DNA of 64,000 nt from Xanthobacter dioxanivorans. GTDB taxonomy: Bacteria > Pseudomonadota > Alphaproteobacteria > Rhizobiales > Xanthobacteraceae. The translations under genes were made by a program, and so were the position numbers. The DNA is taken from the NCBI RefSeq assembly GCF_016807805.1, contig NZ_CP063364.1, forward strand, positions 1 to 64,000, read 5' to 3'. Below, in pieces: positions 24,233 through 33,440 of the stretch. Each line of letters begins with the position of its first letter. Within the stretch, counting starts at the first letter, position 1. The notes below the pieces were generated by a model. The model searched no databases, had not been told where the DNA came from, and was given only the letters and a program-made list of their open reading frames with translations.

Positions 24233-25273
24233 TCAGTCAGACGCGAGCCAACCCTTCGAGTGCAGATTCTCGAAAGCAATGCCAATCTGGCGCTGCGAGA
24301 AGCGCCGCTTGCGCTCGTTCCAGGCGTAGACTTTCGCTGCGACATCCTCGACGCCAGAGGCTCGTTCGCGCGAGGCGACCCAATGCACGGTGGCCAGCAG
24401 TTCCAGGCCGAAGGGCGTTTCGAACCCCTCGACCAGTTTGCCGACGCGGTCGAAGCGCTCGCGGGCGGCACTGTCCTCCGCTAGGAAAGCTTCCGCGTCG
24501 GTGACGGCACCAGGCACCAGTTCAAGCTGCTTGTCGGGAGCATCCCCGCCGTCCTGATAGCCGGATATAAGATGGCCTTCGACGGCGCGTAGCACATGCC
24601 GCAGGTTCTCGGCATAGGGGCCGTAAGGCGCCTTGGCGTATTGTAGCCGCAGCGGCTCGCCGGCCTCCTGCATGAAATATAGAAGCTTATGCACTTCGAG
24701 CAGCGTTACGAACGGGTCCATCAGCCCGCCGAGATAGCGGTTCATCAGCACAACCAGCGCCGCGCGGCCCGGCGTCATCTTCGGGATGTCTCGGGACTTG
24801 GTTTCTGCGGCTGCGCTGTTCGGCTCGAAGACGATCACCTCGCAGTGGTTGAGGCCGCGCAGCGCCTCGACGATGCGCGGGCGCACGTCGGCCCAGTTGA
24901 GCCCGCCGAGCCCACTGCCAAGCGGCGGAATCGCGATCGAGCGAATGCCCCGAGTGCGGACCTCCTCGACCAACGCCTTCAGGCCGGAGTCGATATCCTC
25001 CATACGGCTCTTGCCGCGCCAATGGCGCTTGGTGGGGAAGTTGATGATGAACTTCGGGTTGGTCAGCGTCCGCGTCTCGAACACGAACATCCGGCCCGGT
25101 TGCACTTCTTCACGCGCGCAGGCGGCTTCGTAAGCCCTAAAATTCTCCGGGAAGTCGTTCTTGAACTGCAGGGCGATGCCGCGGCCCATGATGCCGACGC
25201 AGTTGACCGTGTTGACGATCGCTTCCGCGTCCACCGTCAGGATGTCGCCGGTCCTGAATTCGATCATCGCCAT
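24233..25273 (-). CDS. darG: DarG antitoxin: DNA ADP-ribosyl glycohydrolase with macrodomain
   Basis: 346 residues. An N-terminal macrodomain (about 1-155) with GDILTVDAEAIVNTVNCVGI, MGRGIALQFK and IAIPPLGSGLGGLNW; it removes ADP-ribose from DNA. The FPTKRHWRGKS lysine matches the catalytic lysine of DarG. The C-terminal part (GRAALVVLMNRYLGGLMDPF; LLYFMQEAGEPLRLQYAKAP YGPY) is the DUF4065-like toxin-binding domain. Directly follows darT on the same strand with a 7-base gap. Confidence 0.93.
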   Translation of the reverse strand: MAMIEFRTGDILTVDAEAIVNTVNCVGIMGRGIALQFKNDFPENFRAYEAACAREEVQPGRMFVFETRTLTNPKFIINFPTKRHWRGKSRMEDIDSGLKALVEEVRTRGIRSIAIPPLGSGLGGLNWADVRPRIVEALRGLNHCEVIVFEPNSAAAETKSRDIPKMTPGRAALVVLMNRYLGGLMDPFVTLLEVHKLLYFMQEAGEPLRLQYAKAPYGPYAENLRHVLRAVEGHLISGYQDGGDAPDKQLELVPGAVTDAEAFLAEDSAARERFDRVGKLVEGFETPFGLELLATVHWVASRERASGVEDVAAKVYAWNERKRRFSQRQIGIAFENLHSKGWLASD

Positions 25274-25280
25274 CCCTCCC

Positions 25281-25916
25281 TCAATAGTACCACTCCGGCT
25301 TCACCTTTATGGGGGGGCGATGCAATGCTTCCCCAAACGCCGCCATAGCACGTCTTCCAACGTTCTCCGAATGCACCCCAATCCCTCGGACGAGCTCCCA
25401 AGGAAATCCTTGGTGCATCAGGAACTCGGCCATCTTGTGATCCCGGCATGACGGCCATTGCCGAGCTCCTATCGCGCTCCAATCCAATTCCCCCAGATGC
25501 CCGACATCATCGTAAAAATCAGCGGCGCGATTCGCAGCGTTGATGTCGGTGAATGCCCATTTTCGCCTTGCGTGCGCCGCCCACTCGATAGCTTCGTGGA
25601 GGTCGGCCATGAGATGGACAACGGGACCTTGTCCTTCACGGTAAGCGACGTTGGGATGATTCTTTTTGTGTATTACGTACAGCATTACCGATCGCGGGCA
25701 AAAGTAAAATGGCACGTACTCGCCGACACGGGTTCCCAGATGGCAGCTTACAGGCAGGCTCAAACGATCTGCCTTGATCTCATTATTTCCAATAACAGCC
25801 ATTCCTTGGCGCTGTGCCATAACGACGTCTGGCCACAGCGATCCATCCGTGACAATCGAAGGCAGATTGTCAACGTGAACGATATGATAGATCTTGGGAT
25901 GTGCGGGAACAGGCAT
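25281..25916 (-). CDS. darT: DarT toxin: DNA ADP-ribosyltransferase
   Basis: 211 residues from ATG 25916 (MPVPAHPKIYHIVHVDNLPS). KADRLSLPVSCHLGTRVGEY and VPFYFCPRSVMLYVIHKKNH then HKMAEFLMHQGFPW carry the DarT fold with the expected His near the N-terminus, the FxPRSxML block and the catalytic Glu (AEFL). DarT uses NAD+ to modify thymidines in single-stranded DNA, blocking replication; such pairs act as toxin-antitoxin and anti-phage systems. Together with darG and probably the XRE gene upstream it forms one operon. Confidence 0.93.
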   Translation of the reverse strand: MPVPAHPKIYHIVHVDNLPSIVTDGSLWPDVVMAQRQGMAVIGNNEIKADRLSLPVSCHLGTRVGEYVPFYFCPRSVMLYVIHKKNHPNVAYREGQGPVVHLMADLHEAIEWAAHARRKWAFTDINAANRAADFYDDVGHLGELDWSAIGARQWPSCRDHKMAEFLMHQGFPWELVRGIGVHSENVGRRAMAAFGEALHRPPIKVKPEWYY

Positions 25917-26069
25917 AGTCAGTAGGGCCAAGGGCCGGAAGCGACCTCGTGAAAAGGCGCCGGACGTGGACTTAGCCATTTCTCCATATGGGCCAGTGAT
26001 GCTTTCACGGAACAAGCTCCATTGATCACGGTGTGCGGTCGGGCATCTTGGCGAAGGTCCTGCGTCCCC

Positions 26070-26333
26070 TCAATCGCGCTTGCGGCTGTCTCCTTTACGC
26101 TCCCGCATCCGTACCCCCGCCCCGCCGCCGTTCTCTGGAATGAACTCCACGCCGGCGGCTTCAAGGGCGGCGCGGATTGCATCTACAGCATCGGAAGAGA
26201 CGGCGCGCCGGCTTCGCTCGAAGTCCACTATCGTGGACAAGCCGAGTTGGGAGGCCTCCGCCAAGGCCGGCTGGGTCAGATCGAGGAGAGCGCGGGCGGC
26301 GCGGCATTGTGCTGGCGTCATGTTTCTCAACAT
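26070..26333 (-). CDS. XRE-family regulator, short
   Basis: 87 residues. MTPAQCRAARALLDLTQPAL then AEASQLGLSTIVDFERSRRA matches the short alphaproteobacterial XRE type. It is positioned like a CI repressor: its start codon (26331-26333) lies inside one operator (26327-26343), it faces the early-type operon at 26408, and darTG lie downstream on its own strand. Confidence 0.85.
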   Translation of the reverse strand: MLRNMTPAQCRAARALLDLTQPALAEASQLGLSTIVDFERSRRAVSSDAVDAIRAALEAAGVEFIPENGGGAGVRMRERKGDSRKRD

Positions 26334-26387
26334 TTTCTGTTGACAGGGGTCCGCGCACGCTTCTAGCGTCTCAACATTAAATGTTGA
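26327..26387. promoter_or_regulatory. two TCAACATT-type palindromes plus early promoter
   Basis: TCAACATTAAATGTTGA (26371-26387) is a perfect 8-1-8 palindrome; TCAACATTTTCTGTTGA (26327-26343) is a related copy overlapping the XRE start codon. Centres are 44 bp apart. TTGACA at 26340-26345 starts the rightward promoter. Binding would shut off both the XRE/darTG side and the right-hand operon. Confidence 0.7.
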
Positions 26388-26407
26388 TTACCGCTGGAGC
26401 AATCCCC

Positions 26408-27037
26408 ATGCCGAACCCCACCGTTCCGGCAGCCGCCCCCGGCTTGCCTGCTGCCCAGAAGCCCATCGACCCCGTCATTGCGCTGATTGACCAATGGCGA
26501 GAGGCCCGCGCCGAGTTCGCCTCGCGACCGCCGATCAATACCGAAAGCTGCCATGACGACGACGGCTGGATGGACGACGAGCTGAACCGAGCTCCCTCTG
26601 CACAAAGTCTGGAGGGTGCCATCGCGGCACTGGAGTTGGCCCAGATCGAATCCGCCTTCGCGCCCGCGCTGGTCCGGTCGGCACTCGGCTTCCTGAAGAC
26701 GTTCACCGCTCCGGTCGAGCGGCCGGCGACACGAGCGGAAATGGAGGCCTATCGCGAGTGGCTCTTCATGGAAGGGCGCCTCCTCGGGATGGAGCTCTAT
26801 CCGGAGATGGGAGACGACGCCGATCGCGTGATCCCTTGCAACACCGGCGCCGGCGAGCTCCATCTGCCACCCTGTGGCTCCTGGAGGAAAATAGCGAAGC
26901 CGTCGTCGCGAGCGGTGCGAATTCTCACCGCCGTGGGCGCAAACTTCGAGAGGATCGCCCGCTGCGGAGACAAAGGCGGCGGTATATTGGGACCGGACAA
27001 GGCGACCGGATCGGAAGACGAGGCCAGCCATGGCTGA
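26408..27037 (+). CDS. phage/island early protein, unknown
   Basis: 209 residues from ATG 26408 with GGAG upstream. KPIDPVIALIDQWREARAEF, then a long helical middle and AYREWLFMEGRLLGMELYPE, VIPCNTGAGELHLPPCGSW. The 'PVIALIDQW' opening is common in small proteins of rhizobial phage-like gene runs. The tail after ILTAVGAN changes character and might be affected by a slip. Overlaps the next gene by eight bases. Confidence 0.5.
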   Translation: MPNPTVPAAAPGLPAAQKPIDPVIALIDQWREARAEFASRPPINTESCHDDDGWMDDELNRAPSAQSLEGAIAALELAQIESAFAPALVRSALGFLKTFTAPVERPATRAEMEAYREWLFMEGRLLGMELYPEMGDDADRVIPCNTGAGELHLPPCGSWRKIAKPSSRAVRILTAVGANFERIARCGDKGGGILGPDKATGSEDEASHG

Positions 27038-27371
27038 TCCGATCTTCGCCGCCATCGCAGAACACCAGCGGCGCCGGGCCGAGCATGAGGCTGCGTTCGA
27101 CGCGGCGGGTGAGGCCGAACTGACAGATCGCGACGATGGGCCTCTCGCCGCCGAAGCGGGGGCCCTGCGCGATGCCGCCTCCGAACGGGAGGTCGAGGCG
27201 CTGCAGCAGGTGCTGCACACCGTGCCCCTCACGACCGCTGGCATGCTGGCGTGGCTGGACCACATCAGCGGGCCGGCCGGCTTCGACGGCATCGCCCCTC
27301 GCGACGACGACGTGGCAGCCATATTCGGCACGATGCGCGCCTTTGTCGTCGGTTCGGAGGTCGGCTCATGA
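27030..27371 (+). CDS. phage/island early protein, 113 aa
   Basis: MADPIFAAIAEHQRRRAEHE, an acidic helical protein ending TMRAFVVGSEVGS; the block 'PLTTAGMLAWLDHISGP' is characteristic of short proteins in these early operons. No known function. Stop overlaps the next start by four bases (ATGA). Confidence 0.55.
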   Translation: MADPIFAAIAEHQRRRAEHEAAFDAAGEAELTDRDDGPLAAEAGALRDAASEREVEALQQVLHTVPLTTAGMLAWLDHISGPAGFDGIAPRDDDVAAIFGTMRAFVVGSEVGS

Positions 27372-28324
27372 GCATGATCGCCGCCGCTCTCCGCGAACTG
27401 ATAGCCGCCGGCCTCACCGGTGACGAACTCGTGGCAGCCGTCGCCCGCATCGAGGCCGAGATGGCGGTCTCAGTGCCTCCGGATCGTTCGAGCGATGCGG
27501 CCGAGCGGAAGCGCGAAGCTGACCGCGAGCGCCAACGTCGGAAGAGAGAGTCAGCAAGGGCGGCAAACGGCCGGGCAGACGACTGGGAAAAGTCGCAGGT
27601 GTCGCACGAGGTCGCCGATTGTCGCGCGACTTCCGCGACATCGCGCGACGCTGGCGACCCCCCTCTCGATAAGATGTCCCCCAGACCCCCTAAGAATTAC
27701 TCTCCCCCAATTTCTACCCCATCGGTTCCTGACGGAACCTCCTCCCCCTCGGCGACGGATTGCGACGCGACGGATCGCCAGGACGAACTCGCCGAGGCCC
27801 TGGCGGCATTCAACCGGATGGCGGCCGAGGTCGGCCTGTCCGAAGCGCAGGGACTGAGCCGGAAACGCCGGCTGGCCCTGAAGGCCCGGTTGCAGGACTG
27901 CGGAGGGATCGCCGGCTGGCGGATCGCCATGGACCGAGTTCGGGCTTCACCGTTCCTCCGCGGCGACAACGACCGTGGATGGCGGGCGAGCCTGGATTTC
28001 TTGCTGAAGCCGGAAAGCTTCGCGAAGCTGATGGAGGGGGCTTACGACCCGGCGCCGGGAGGAAGGCGTCACTGGCCGGAGCCTCGGTCCTCGATGGCCA
28101 CGGCGATGGCGGAGGTCCTGCTCGAGCATCCCGATTCCGAGTTCGGGAAGCGCGCCAGGGCCGCCGGCTTCCGGAGAGGAGATTTCCGCGGTGGCGGCGA
28201 CGCGATCATCGCTGGCATGGCGCGGGTGGCCGAGCAGAGGTTCGGACAGTGGCCGATATCGTCGGATGGGCACGTGATCGACGGCGCAGCAGAAGAGCTG
28301 TTCGGCGACTATGCCGACGATTGA
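27368..28324 (+). CDS. phage-type replication-region protein
   Basis: 318 residues. The N-terminal helix (MIAAALRELIAAGLTGDELV) is followed by a basic, disordered linker (ERKREADRERQRRKRESARA) and a C-terminal domain with GIAGWRIAMDRVRASPFLRG and GWRASLDFLLKPESFAKLME. This last block is typical of DnaC/phage replisome-organiser-like proteins. It likely supports replication of the prophage or island. Last clear member of the early operon before the gene at 28385. Confidence 0.65.
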   Translation: MSMIAAALRELIAAGLTGDELVAAVARIEAEMAVSVPPDRSSDAAERKREADRERQRRKRESARAANGRADDWEKSQVSHEVADCRATSATSRDAGDPPLDKMSPRPPKNYSPPISTPSVPDGTSSPSATDCDATDRQDELAEALAAFNRMAAEVGLSEAQGLSRKRRLALKARLQDCGGIAGWRIAMDRVRASPFLRGDNDRGWRASLDFLLKPESFAKLMEGAYDPAPGGRRHWPEPRSSMATAMAEVLLEHPDSEFGKRARAAGFRRGDFRGGGDAIIAGMARVAEQRFGQWPISSDGHVIDGAAEELFGDYADD

Positions 28325-28384
28325 CCGTCATCGGCCTGCCGCTGCAGATGTGCCATACGCACATCCGTAGTGAAGGAGATGCTC

Positions 28385-28678
28385 ATGGCTCCGCGCGCCG
28401 AGATGCCCCTGTTCCCCTGCGAGGTCGATATTGCCCGGGCTGTCCTCGGGCCGGGACGCGTCAGCGAGTGGAAATCCATCGCGATCATCCTCGAACGGCA
28501 GGGACTGCCCCGGGTCGATCCGATGTTCGGCGGCCGCTACTGGCCCGCCGTGCGAGCTTGGTTCGATCACAGGGCTGGTATTGGCCCGCGGCTCCATTCA
28601 ACAGGGACTGGCGTCAAGGAGAATTGGGATACTCCTACTCCGCCGCCACGCCGTCGCCCACCCATCGATAAAAAATAG
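28385..28678 (+). CDS. small phage-type protein, 97 aa
   Basis: Start at ATG 28385 because AAGGAG is seven bases upstream. PCEVDIARAVLGPGRVSEWK then ILERQGLPRVDPMFGGRYWP AVRAWF is a block known from excisionase-like proteins of alphaproteobacterial phages, with a winged-helix look. C-terminus is proline/arginine-rich and disordered. Confidence 0.55.
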   Translation: MAPRAEMPLFPCEVDIARAVLGPGRVSEWKSIAIILERQGLPRVDPMFGGRYWPAVRAWFDHRAGIGPRLHSTGTGVKENWDTPTPPPRRRPPIDKK

Positions 28679-28734
28679 CCGCCGCTCGGCCTTCTCACCC
28701 CGCGCGGAACAGTCGTCGCCGCGCTGTGCCACCA

Positions 28735-31700
28735 TCAACTCGCTCGGCGCCTACTCCGACCGCGCTTCGCGGCTGGCTCTTCCTCTACCGACTGCGAAGG
28801 AGATTCGGGGGACTGGAGGCCCACCTGCTTCCCTGCCTTGCCCGTGATCGGAAGTTTCATGTGGGTCTGGCGCCGCTCGCCGTCGGGCTTCGGGGGGCCC
28901 TTCGTCAATCGTGCAGACAGGCCGGATTCGTCAGCGGCGGCCCGCGCCAGATTGAGCTCGAGCAAGCGGGCCAGTGCATCTTCGTCGGAGATGTCCGCGG
29001 GCCAGCCATAGGCCTCGGCGACAGCGGCGTCGAGCTCCCGGTGTACGTTGACCAGCCACTGCGGGCGCCGGTTGTAGAGGTTGGTCAAGGTGCGCTCGCG
29101 CAGGATTGCCGCCGCCGCAGTGTCCTTGGGGAGGATGCGGTCGGGAAACCCAGGGACCACCTCGGGCTCCATGCGGACGAGGTCGGAAGGGTTCAGCCAA
29201 GCGTTGCGGAGGTCATCAAGGCGCCGCGCGGCCTGCGCAATGGCGACGGCGTGCGGATCGCGTTGGAGACGTGCGATAGGAATGTTTGGAGTTAGGCCAT
29301 CGGGGAACGGGAACGTCGCGAAGGTCGTGGTCGAAGTGTAGCGCGGCCGGTCCTCTAGGCTCGTTCCAAGCCGCAACGACCAGATTTCGTGAAAGCGGCT
29401 GTGGAGGATGCCGAAGGTCGTGTCGTCGTCCCGGGCAATGACGATCAGGTTCTTGTCGGGAAGTGTAGGGTAGCGCAACCAGACGAATAGTCGATGTTGC
29501 GAGGTTTCTGTGGTGACGATGTAACGTGAAAGCCGTTCGATCTGGGAACGCATCTCGGGCCGAGGCCAGTACGGCTCCCACCAACGGACCCGCGCGTGTT
29601 GATCTCGCGCTGTCGCCCGCGCCTCCGTCAAAGAGCGAAGATCCGCCAATGAATCTGGATCGTAGCGGGCGGCGCGAAGATACTCGTATGGCACTTCGTA
29701 CTGGGAGGCCTCAGCATCCGACAGAACCAGTGGTAGGTCGATCAACCAACGGTCGCGCGGCCGCCCGGTCACGTCATCGCCATTCCAGTAGGGCTTCAAA
29801 ATCGTGCGGTTGTGGCGGCCGTTGGGGTTTATTGGCAGGCACATCCACCTACGGGCCACTTCCCCGGTGACATCGTGCGGCCCGCTCGTCTGGATGCCAA
29901 AGAAAGAAGCCCTCTCGTTCTCGGTCAATGCCCTGGCGAGCGTGAGGTCAATTCCAGTCGTGAGGTCTGGATTGATGTTGGAGACCGGCTGGCCGTCAAG
30001 GTAACTTTGGTCGGGCTTCAACTCCGGCGCGCAAAAACAGACAAGCGAAACTTCGACACGTGCACCCTCGATTGTCCAAGGCTGTTCACTCCACGCATTA
30101 TGAATGGCGAGACTACGAGCGATCGCGTCCATAACGGGCCGGTTTGTCCCGCCGCGGATCGAACTGGTTGCGACAAGGCCAACGCCCCTGGTCCGCCCGG
30201 CGGCAACTTCAGCGCGCGCCTTCTCAAACCAGTAACAAACGAGGTCGGAGAAGCCCTGAAGTCGGCCGGCATAGGCCGCGCGGAGCCTCACCACATATTC
30301 TACCCCGAGCCTCCGCTTCATTAGCTTGGCGCCTAAGAAGGGAGGATTTCCGACAATGAAGTCCGCGCGGGGCCACGTGGCGGCACGATATGCGCTCCCG
30401 GTTTCGGCCCCCTCCAAAAGATCCATCTGTCCACCACGATCAGGCGGAGGGACTCGCTCAATGAGGGCATCCGCGCGTTCGATGGAGTTCAGCTTTCGAA
30501 GGACGGGGACTTCGTGTGTGTGGATCCCGTTCCGCAGGCGCCATTGGATATCGCCGATCCAGATCGTCGTGCGTGCGAGCTCCGCAGCGAGTGCATTGGT
30601 CTCAATGCCCAACAGGACTTCAGGGCCAACCGTCGGCCAACGCGACTTCAAACCCAGCATTTCGCAATCGAGGTTCGCGCGGTTCTCGATGTCCTTCACA
30701 CCCTGCAGCGCGAGATAAAGGAAATTGCCCGAGCCGCAGGCCGGATCGAGAATCTTCAAGTTGCATAGCTTTTCGACAAACTGGGATCGCACCTCTTCTG
30801 CGGCCTCATCCCGGGTCATCCGACGCCGCTCTTTTTTCCGCATTGGTGGCGGGTGAGTCCCATCGAGGAGGCCAACAATTTTTCCTTTGGTCACCTCCCA
30901 TTCAGCGCGGAGAGGGCGCAAGATCACCGGGTCGATTATCCGGGCGATTTTGTCTGCGTCGGTGTAGTGCGCGCCGATCTGGGCTCGTTTCTGCGGATCA
31001 AGGAAGCGCTCGAACAGCGTGCCGAAGATCGTCGGGTCGATCAGGCTCCAGTCAAGGCTGTTGGCTGCGATCAAAAGGCCGATGTCACCTTCGTCCAGAG
31101 GCAGCGCTCGACGGCCGTCAAATAGCCCTCCGTTGAAATGCATGACATCAGTGAGTGCAAAGTCGCCGCCCTTCTCCATCGCGTGGAATAGGTCGTTGAG
31201 ATAGCCCCTGGCCTTGCTCGGATCTTGGGCGGCCCGGCGCAGCAGCTTCGTGAAGATGCCGCCGCGGAGGAGGCCTACGCTCTGGGCGAAGAAGCAGAAC
31301 ACCAGTTGGTTGACGAAGTGCGCGATCTCCTCCGGCGAGCCGCGCCCTTGTAGACGCCAAGCGATCGTTGAGAACTTGTCGGCCGCGTCCTTCGTCAGGC
31401 CGGCCCGCGTACGCGTGGGTTTAAGCTTCTCGGGATTGAAAAAGACGTTGTGAAGAATCTCACGTTTATGTGGATCCGTGATGTCGTCCAGAGTGATTTC
31501 ATAAGTAGTGGGGACTGTGTTCGTCCACGCTGTGTGCACGCGGAACCGCTTGATATCACAGACGACGTGAAGCGGCGGGTTCTCCAAGGCCGGAGCGTAG
31601 CGCATCAATTGGAGAAGTGCACCGTCCAAATCCCCATTTTTCTGCTTGTACTCCCAGGCGAAATGATCCCGCTTCCAGACGTCGGCAAACCCCCTCCCGC

Positions 31701-31926
31701 CGCCGACTTTGCTCGCGCCTTTCTCGAAAGCAAAGAATTCGCCTGTCGGGTCGTCTTCGGTAGGCGTCGGGTGACCGACCAAGGCGCAAAGATCGATGAA
31801 GTGCTCCTGCGCAGATTGCCGTTCATTGAGCGCGGCCGACTTCCACTTCTTGACGAAGGCAAACGGCGACATCTGTGTACGAGCGCCGGCACCCATTTCT
31901 GCCCCCGAGGTCGCCGAATTTAACAA
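28735..31926 (-). CDS. MmeI-like single-chain restriction-modification enzyme
   Basis: Up to 1063 residues (TTG at 31926; ATG at 31896 or 31872 may be the real start). N-terminal nuclease with Asp82 and the E-x-K pair in FAWEYKQK (residues 92-94); helical connector; N6-adenine methyltransferase with DPACGSGNF (394-402) and NPPF (527-530); then the target-recognition half (e.g. YIVTTETSQHRLFVWLRYPT). MmeI-family enzymes methylate one DNA strand and cut about 20 bp away, with no separate subunits. It sits alone between the prophage early and late operons, a typical place for a cargo defence gene. All catalytic motifs are present. Confidence 0.85.
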   Translation of the reverse strand: MLNSATSGAEMGAGARTQMSPFAFVKKWKSAALNERQSAQEHFIDLCALVGHPTPTEDDPTGEFFAFEKGASKVGGGRGFADVWKRDHFAWEYKQKNGDLDGALLQLMRYAPALENPPLHVVCDIKRFRVHTAWTNTVPTTYEITLDDITDPHKREILHNVFFNPEKLKPTRTRAGLTKDAADKFSTIAWRLQGRGSPEEIAHFVNQLVFCFFAQSVGLLRGGIFTKLLRRAAQDPSKARGYLNDLFHAMEKGGDFALTDVMHFNGGLFDGRRALPLDEGDIGLLIAANSLDWSLIDPTIFGTLFERFLDPQKRAQIGAHYTDADKIARIIDPVILRPLRAEWEVTKGKIVGLLDGTHPPPMRKKERRRMTRDEAAEEVRSQFVEKLCNLKILDPACGSGNFLYLALQGVKDIENRANLDCEMLGLKSRWPTVGPEVLLGIETNALAAELARTTIWIGDIQWRLRNGIHTHEVPVLRKLNSIERADALIERVPPPDRGGQMDLLEGAETGSAYRAATWPRADFIVGNPPFLGAKLMKRRLGVEYVVRLRAAYAGRLQGFSDLVCYWFEKARAEVAAGRTRGVGLVATSSIRGGTNRPVMDAIARSLAIHNAWSEQPWTIEGARVEVSLVCFCAPELKPDQSYLDGQPVSNINPDLTTGIDLTLARALTENERASFFGIQTSGPHDVTGEVARRWMCLPINPNGRHNRTILKPYWNGDDVTGRPRDRWLIDLPLVLSDAEASQYEVPYEYLRAARYDPDSLADLRSLTEARATARDQHARVRWWEPYWPRPEMRSQIERLSRYIVTTETSQHRLFVWLRYPTLPDKNLIVIARDDDTTFGILHSRFHEIWSLRLGTSLEDRPRYTSTTTFATFPFPDGLTPNIPIARLQRDPHAVAIAQAARRLDDLRNAWLNPSDLVRMEPEVVPGFPDRILPKDTAAAAILRERTLTNLYNRRPQWLVNVHRELDAAVAEAYGWPADISDEDALARLLELNLARAAADESGLSARLTKGPPKPDGERRQTHMKLPITGKAGKQVGLQSPESPSQSVEEEPAAKRGRSRRRAS

Positions 31927-32021
31927 TTCCTTAAGAAATCAACCTTGGCGTTAGCCAGTCAACAACGCACTACCGTTAACCTTACCGACGACGGTGATGG
32001 CCCTCTGCTGGCAGGCCCGTC

Positions 32022-32480
32022 CTATCCTTCTTCATCCTTGTTATCCGAGAACACGATCTGCGCACCGCTGCCCAGCGGCTCCGGCTGGAGATAATCCCGC
32101 GGGATGATCACGACGATGCCGGGCCGGACATCGGATGGCGGCGCGGCCTCTGCCTGCTGCGCCAGCTCCTCCAGGGTCCGGATGGCCTGCACAGCGGCAC
32201 CCTTGGCCTCGTTCTGATCCCTCAGCTCGGCGAGGCGGTGGACGTTGCGCGGACGCTGCGATGTTTTGAACGCGGCCATCTCCGCGTTCAGGGCAGCCCG
32301 GAACTTCGGGTCCTGCGCGCACATGCGTGCGTTGCGCTCGGTCATCCCCGCCTCGATGGCGGCCTCGGTGAGCTTGAGGCCCCGCCACACCATGCCGTCG
32401 ACCAAGGCCCGACGCTTCGGCGTCATCGGGTCCGGCGTGGTCATCTCGGGCAGATCGTGATCGTCGGTCTCGTCGGTCAT
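32022..32480 (-). CDS. phage terminase small subunit-like protein
   Basis: 152 residues: LTPKRRALVDGMVWRGLKLT-like start with AAIEAGMTERNARMCAQDPK, a helix-turn-helix suited to packaging-site DNA, then a helical middle and an extended C-terminus. Last gene of the late operon. No large terminase subunit follows; the MmeI-like gene comes next. Confidence 0.55.
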   Translation of the reverse strand: MTDETDDHDLPEMTTPDPMTPKRRALVDGMVWRGLKLTEAAIEAGMTERNARMCAQDPKFRAALNAEMAAFKTSQRPRNVHRLAELRDQNEAKGAAVQAIRTLEELAQQAEAAPPSDVRPGIVVIIPRDYLQPEPLGSGAQIVFSDNKDEEG

Positions 32481-32490
32481 CGTGTCCTCC

Positions 32491-33009
32491 TCAGCGCATC
32501 CGGATTTCGGCGAGGGGTGCCGGTGGGCGTGGCGGCGGCACGGGCGGCATAGCTGGCACGGGCAGGACCTTCCTCCGCCGCTTCCGCTTCAGCGCCGGCC
32601 CGCCCGGCTGGATGGCGGCCTTCAGCAGTGGCGACGCCCGGAAGCGCAGGCTGTACCGCGTCCCGTCGCCAGGCACCTGCCGCAGCAGGGTGTCGGAGAA
32701 GCGCACCTGCGCCATCCGGCGCGGCGGCAAGGCCCTGTGGCCGGGCACGTTGCCCTGGAGGCCGATCGTCGTTCCGCCGAAGCGGGAATAGAAGGTGCCA
32801 AAGCCGGGGATCTGCACATCGCGGCCGGCCGCCAGTTCCCGGGCGATGACCCGCATGATGATGGCGCTCATGTCGCTGGCGAGGAGCCAGGCGCCCCGCC
32901 GGTCGCGGTCGCCCTTTCGGCAGCCGAGCGCGCGGCGCGAGAGCGGCTTCCAGCGCCGGCGGACTTCGGCTCGGATACGGTTGCGCATACCGTTCTCAGC
33001 GTCGATCAC
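32491..33009 (-). CDS. HU/IHF-like DNA-binding protein of phage type
   Basis: 172 residues. IIMRVIARELAAGRDVQIPG and FGTFYSRFGGT carry the strongest HU signature (A-x-G-x-x-V-x-I-P-G-F-G-x-F). A basic N-terminal extension and a proline/lysine-rich tail flank the domain. Overlaps the upstream gene's stop by four bases. Confidence 0.65.
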   Translation of the reverse strand: MIDAENGMRNRIRAEVRRRWKPLSRRALGCRKGDRDRRGAWLLASDMSAIIMRVIARELAAGRDVQIPGFGTFYSRFGGTTIGLQGNVPGHRALPPRRMAQVRFSDTLLRQVPGDGTRYSLRFRASPLLKAAIQPGGPALKRKRRRKVLPVPAMPPVPPPRPPAPLAEIRMR

Positions 33010-33440
33010 TCCGCGGCCTCCCTGATTTCGAGAAGAGCTTCGGCCGCGGCAGCCTCGGCCGCCGCTTTGGCTTCCCGCCTCCGGTTGCGGCCAGGGAGAC
33101 GGACGAACTCCCCGTCATGGTGACGGCGCATCCCGCCGCCCTCGAGCGAGAGCCCGAGCTGTGACGGGTCATACTCAGGCCGCTCGGCAGGAGGGCGCGT
33201 TTCGAAAAGGACGAGGCCGACGCCATAGGCGGCGAGCAAGAGGTCGAAGGAGACCGGCCCGAGCCGGCGGCCGCTGTCGCGATCCCAAGCCTCCAGCTTC
33301 CCGCAATAGCCGTCCTGGAGGCCGGCCTTGTCGTCGACTTCCAGCTGGGAGAGGCCGAGCTCCTTCCGCCGCACCTTCAGGGCATTCATCAGGCCGCAGT
33401 AAGTCCAGCAATAGGCGAGGGTCTCATGGTCCGTGCTCAT
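33006..33440 (-). CDS. XRE-type HTH protein in the late operon
   Basis: 144 residues from ATG 33440 (MSTDHETLAYCWTYCGLMNA). LKVRRKELGLSQLEVDDKAG and YCGKLEAWDRDSGRRLGPVS fit a helix-turn-helix with an atypical 'GYCGKLE' turn. The C-terminus is Ala-rich and charged. Start overlaps the previous stop (ATGA). Confidence 0.6.
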   Translation of the reverse strand: MSTDHETLAYCWTYCGLMNALKVRRKELGLSQLEVDDKAGLQDGYCGKLEAWDRDSGRRLGPVSFDLLLAAYGVGLVLFETRPPAERPEYDPSQLGLSLEGGGMRRHHDGEFVRLPGRNRRREAKAAAEAAAAEALLEIREAAE

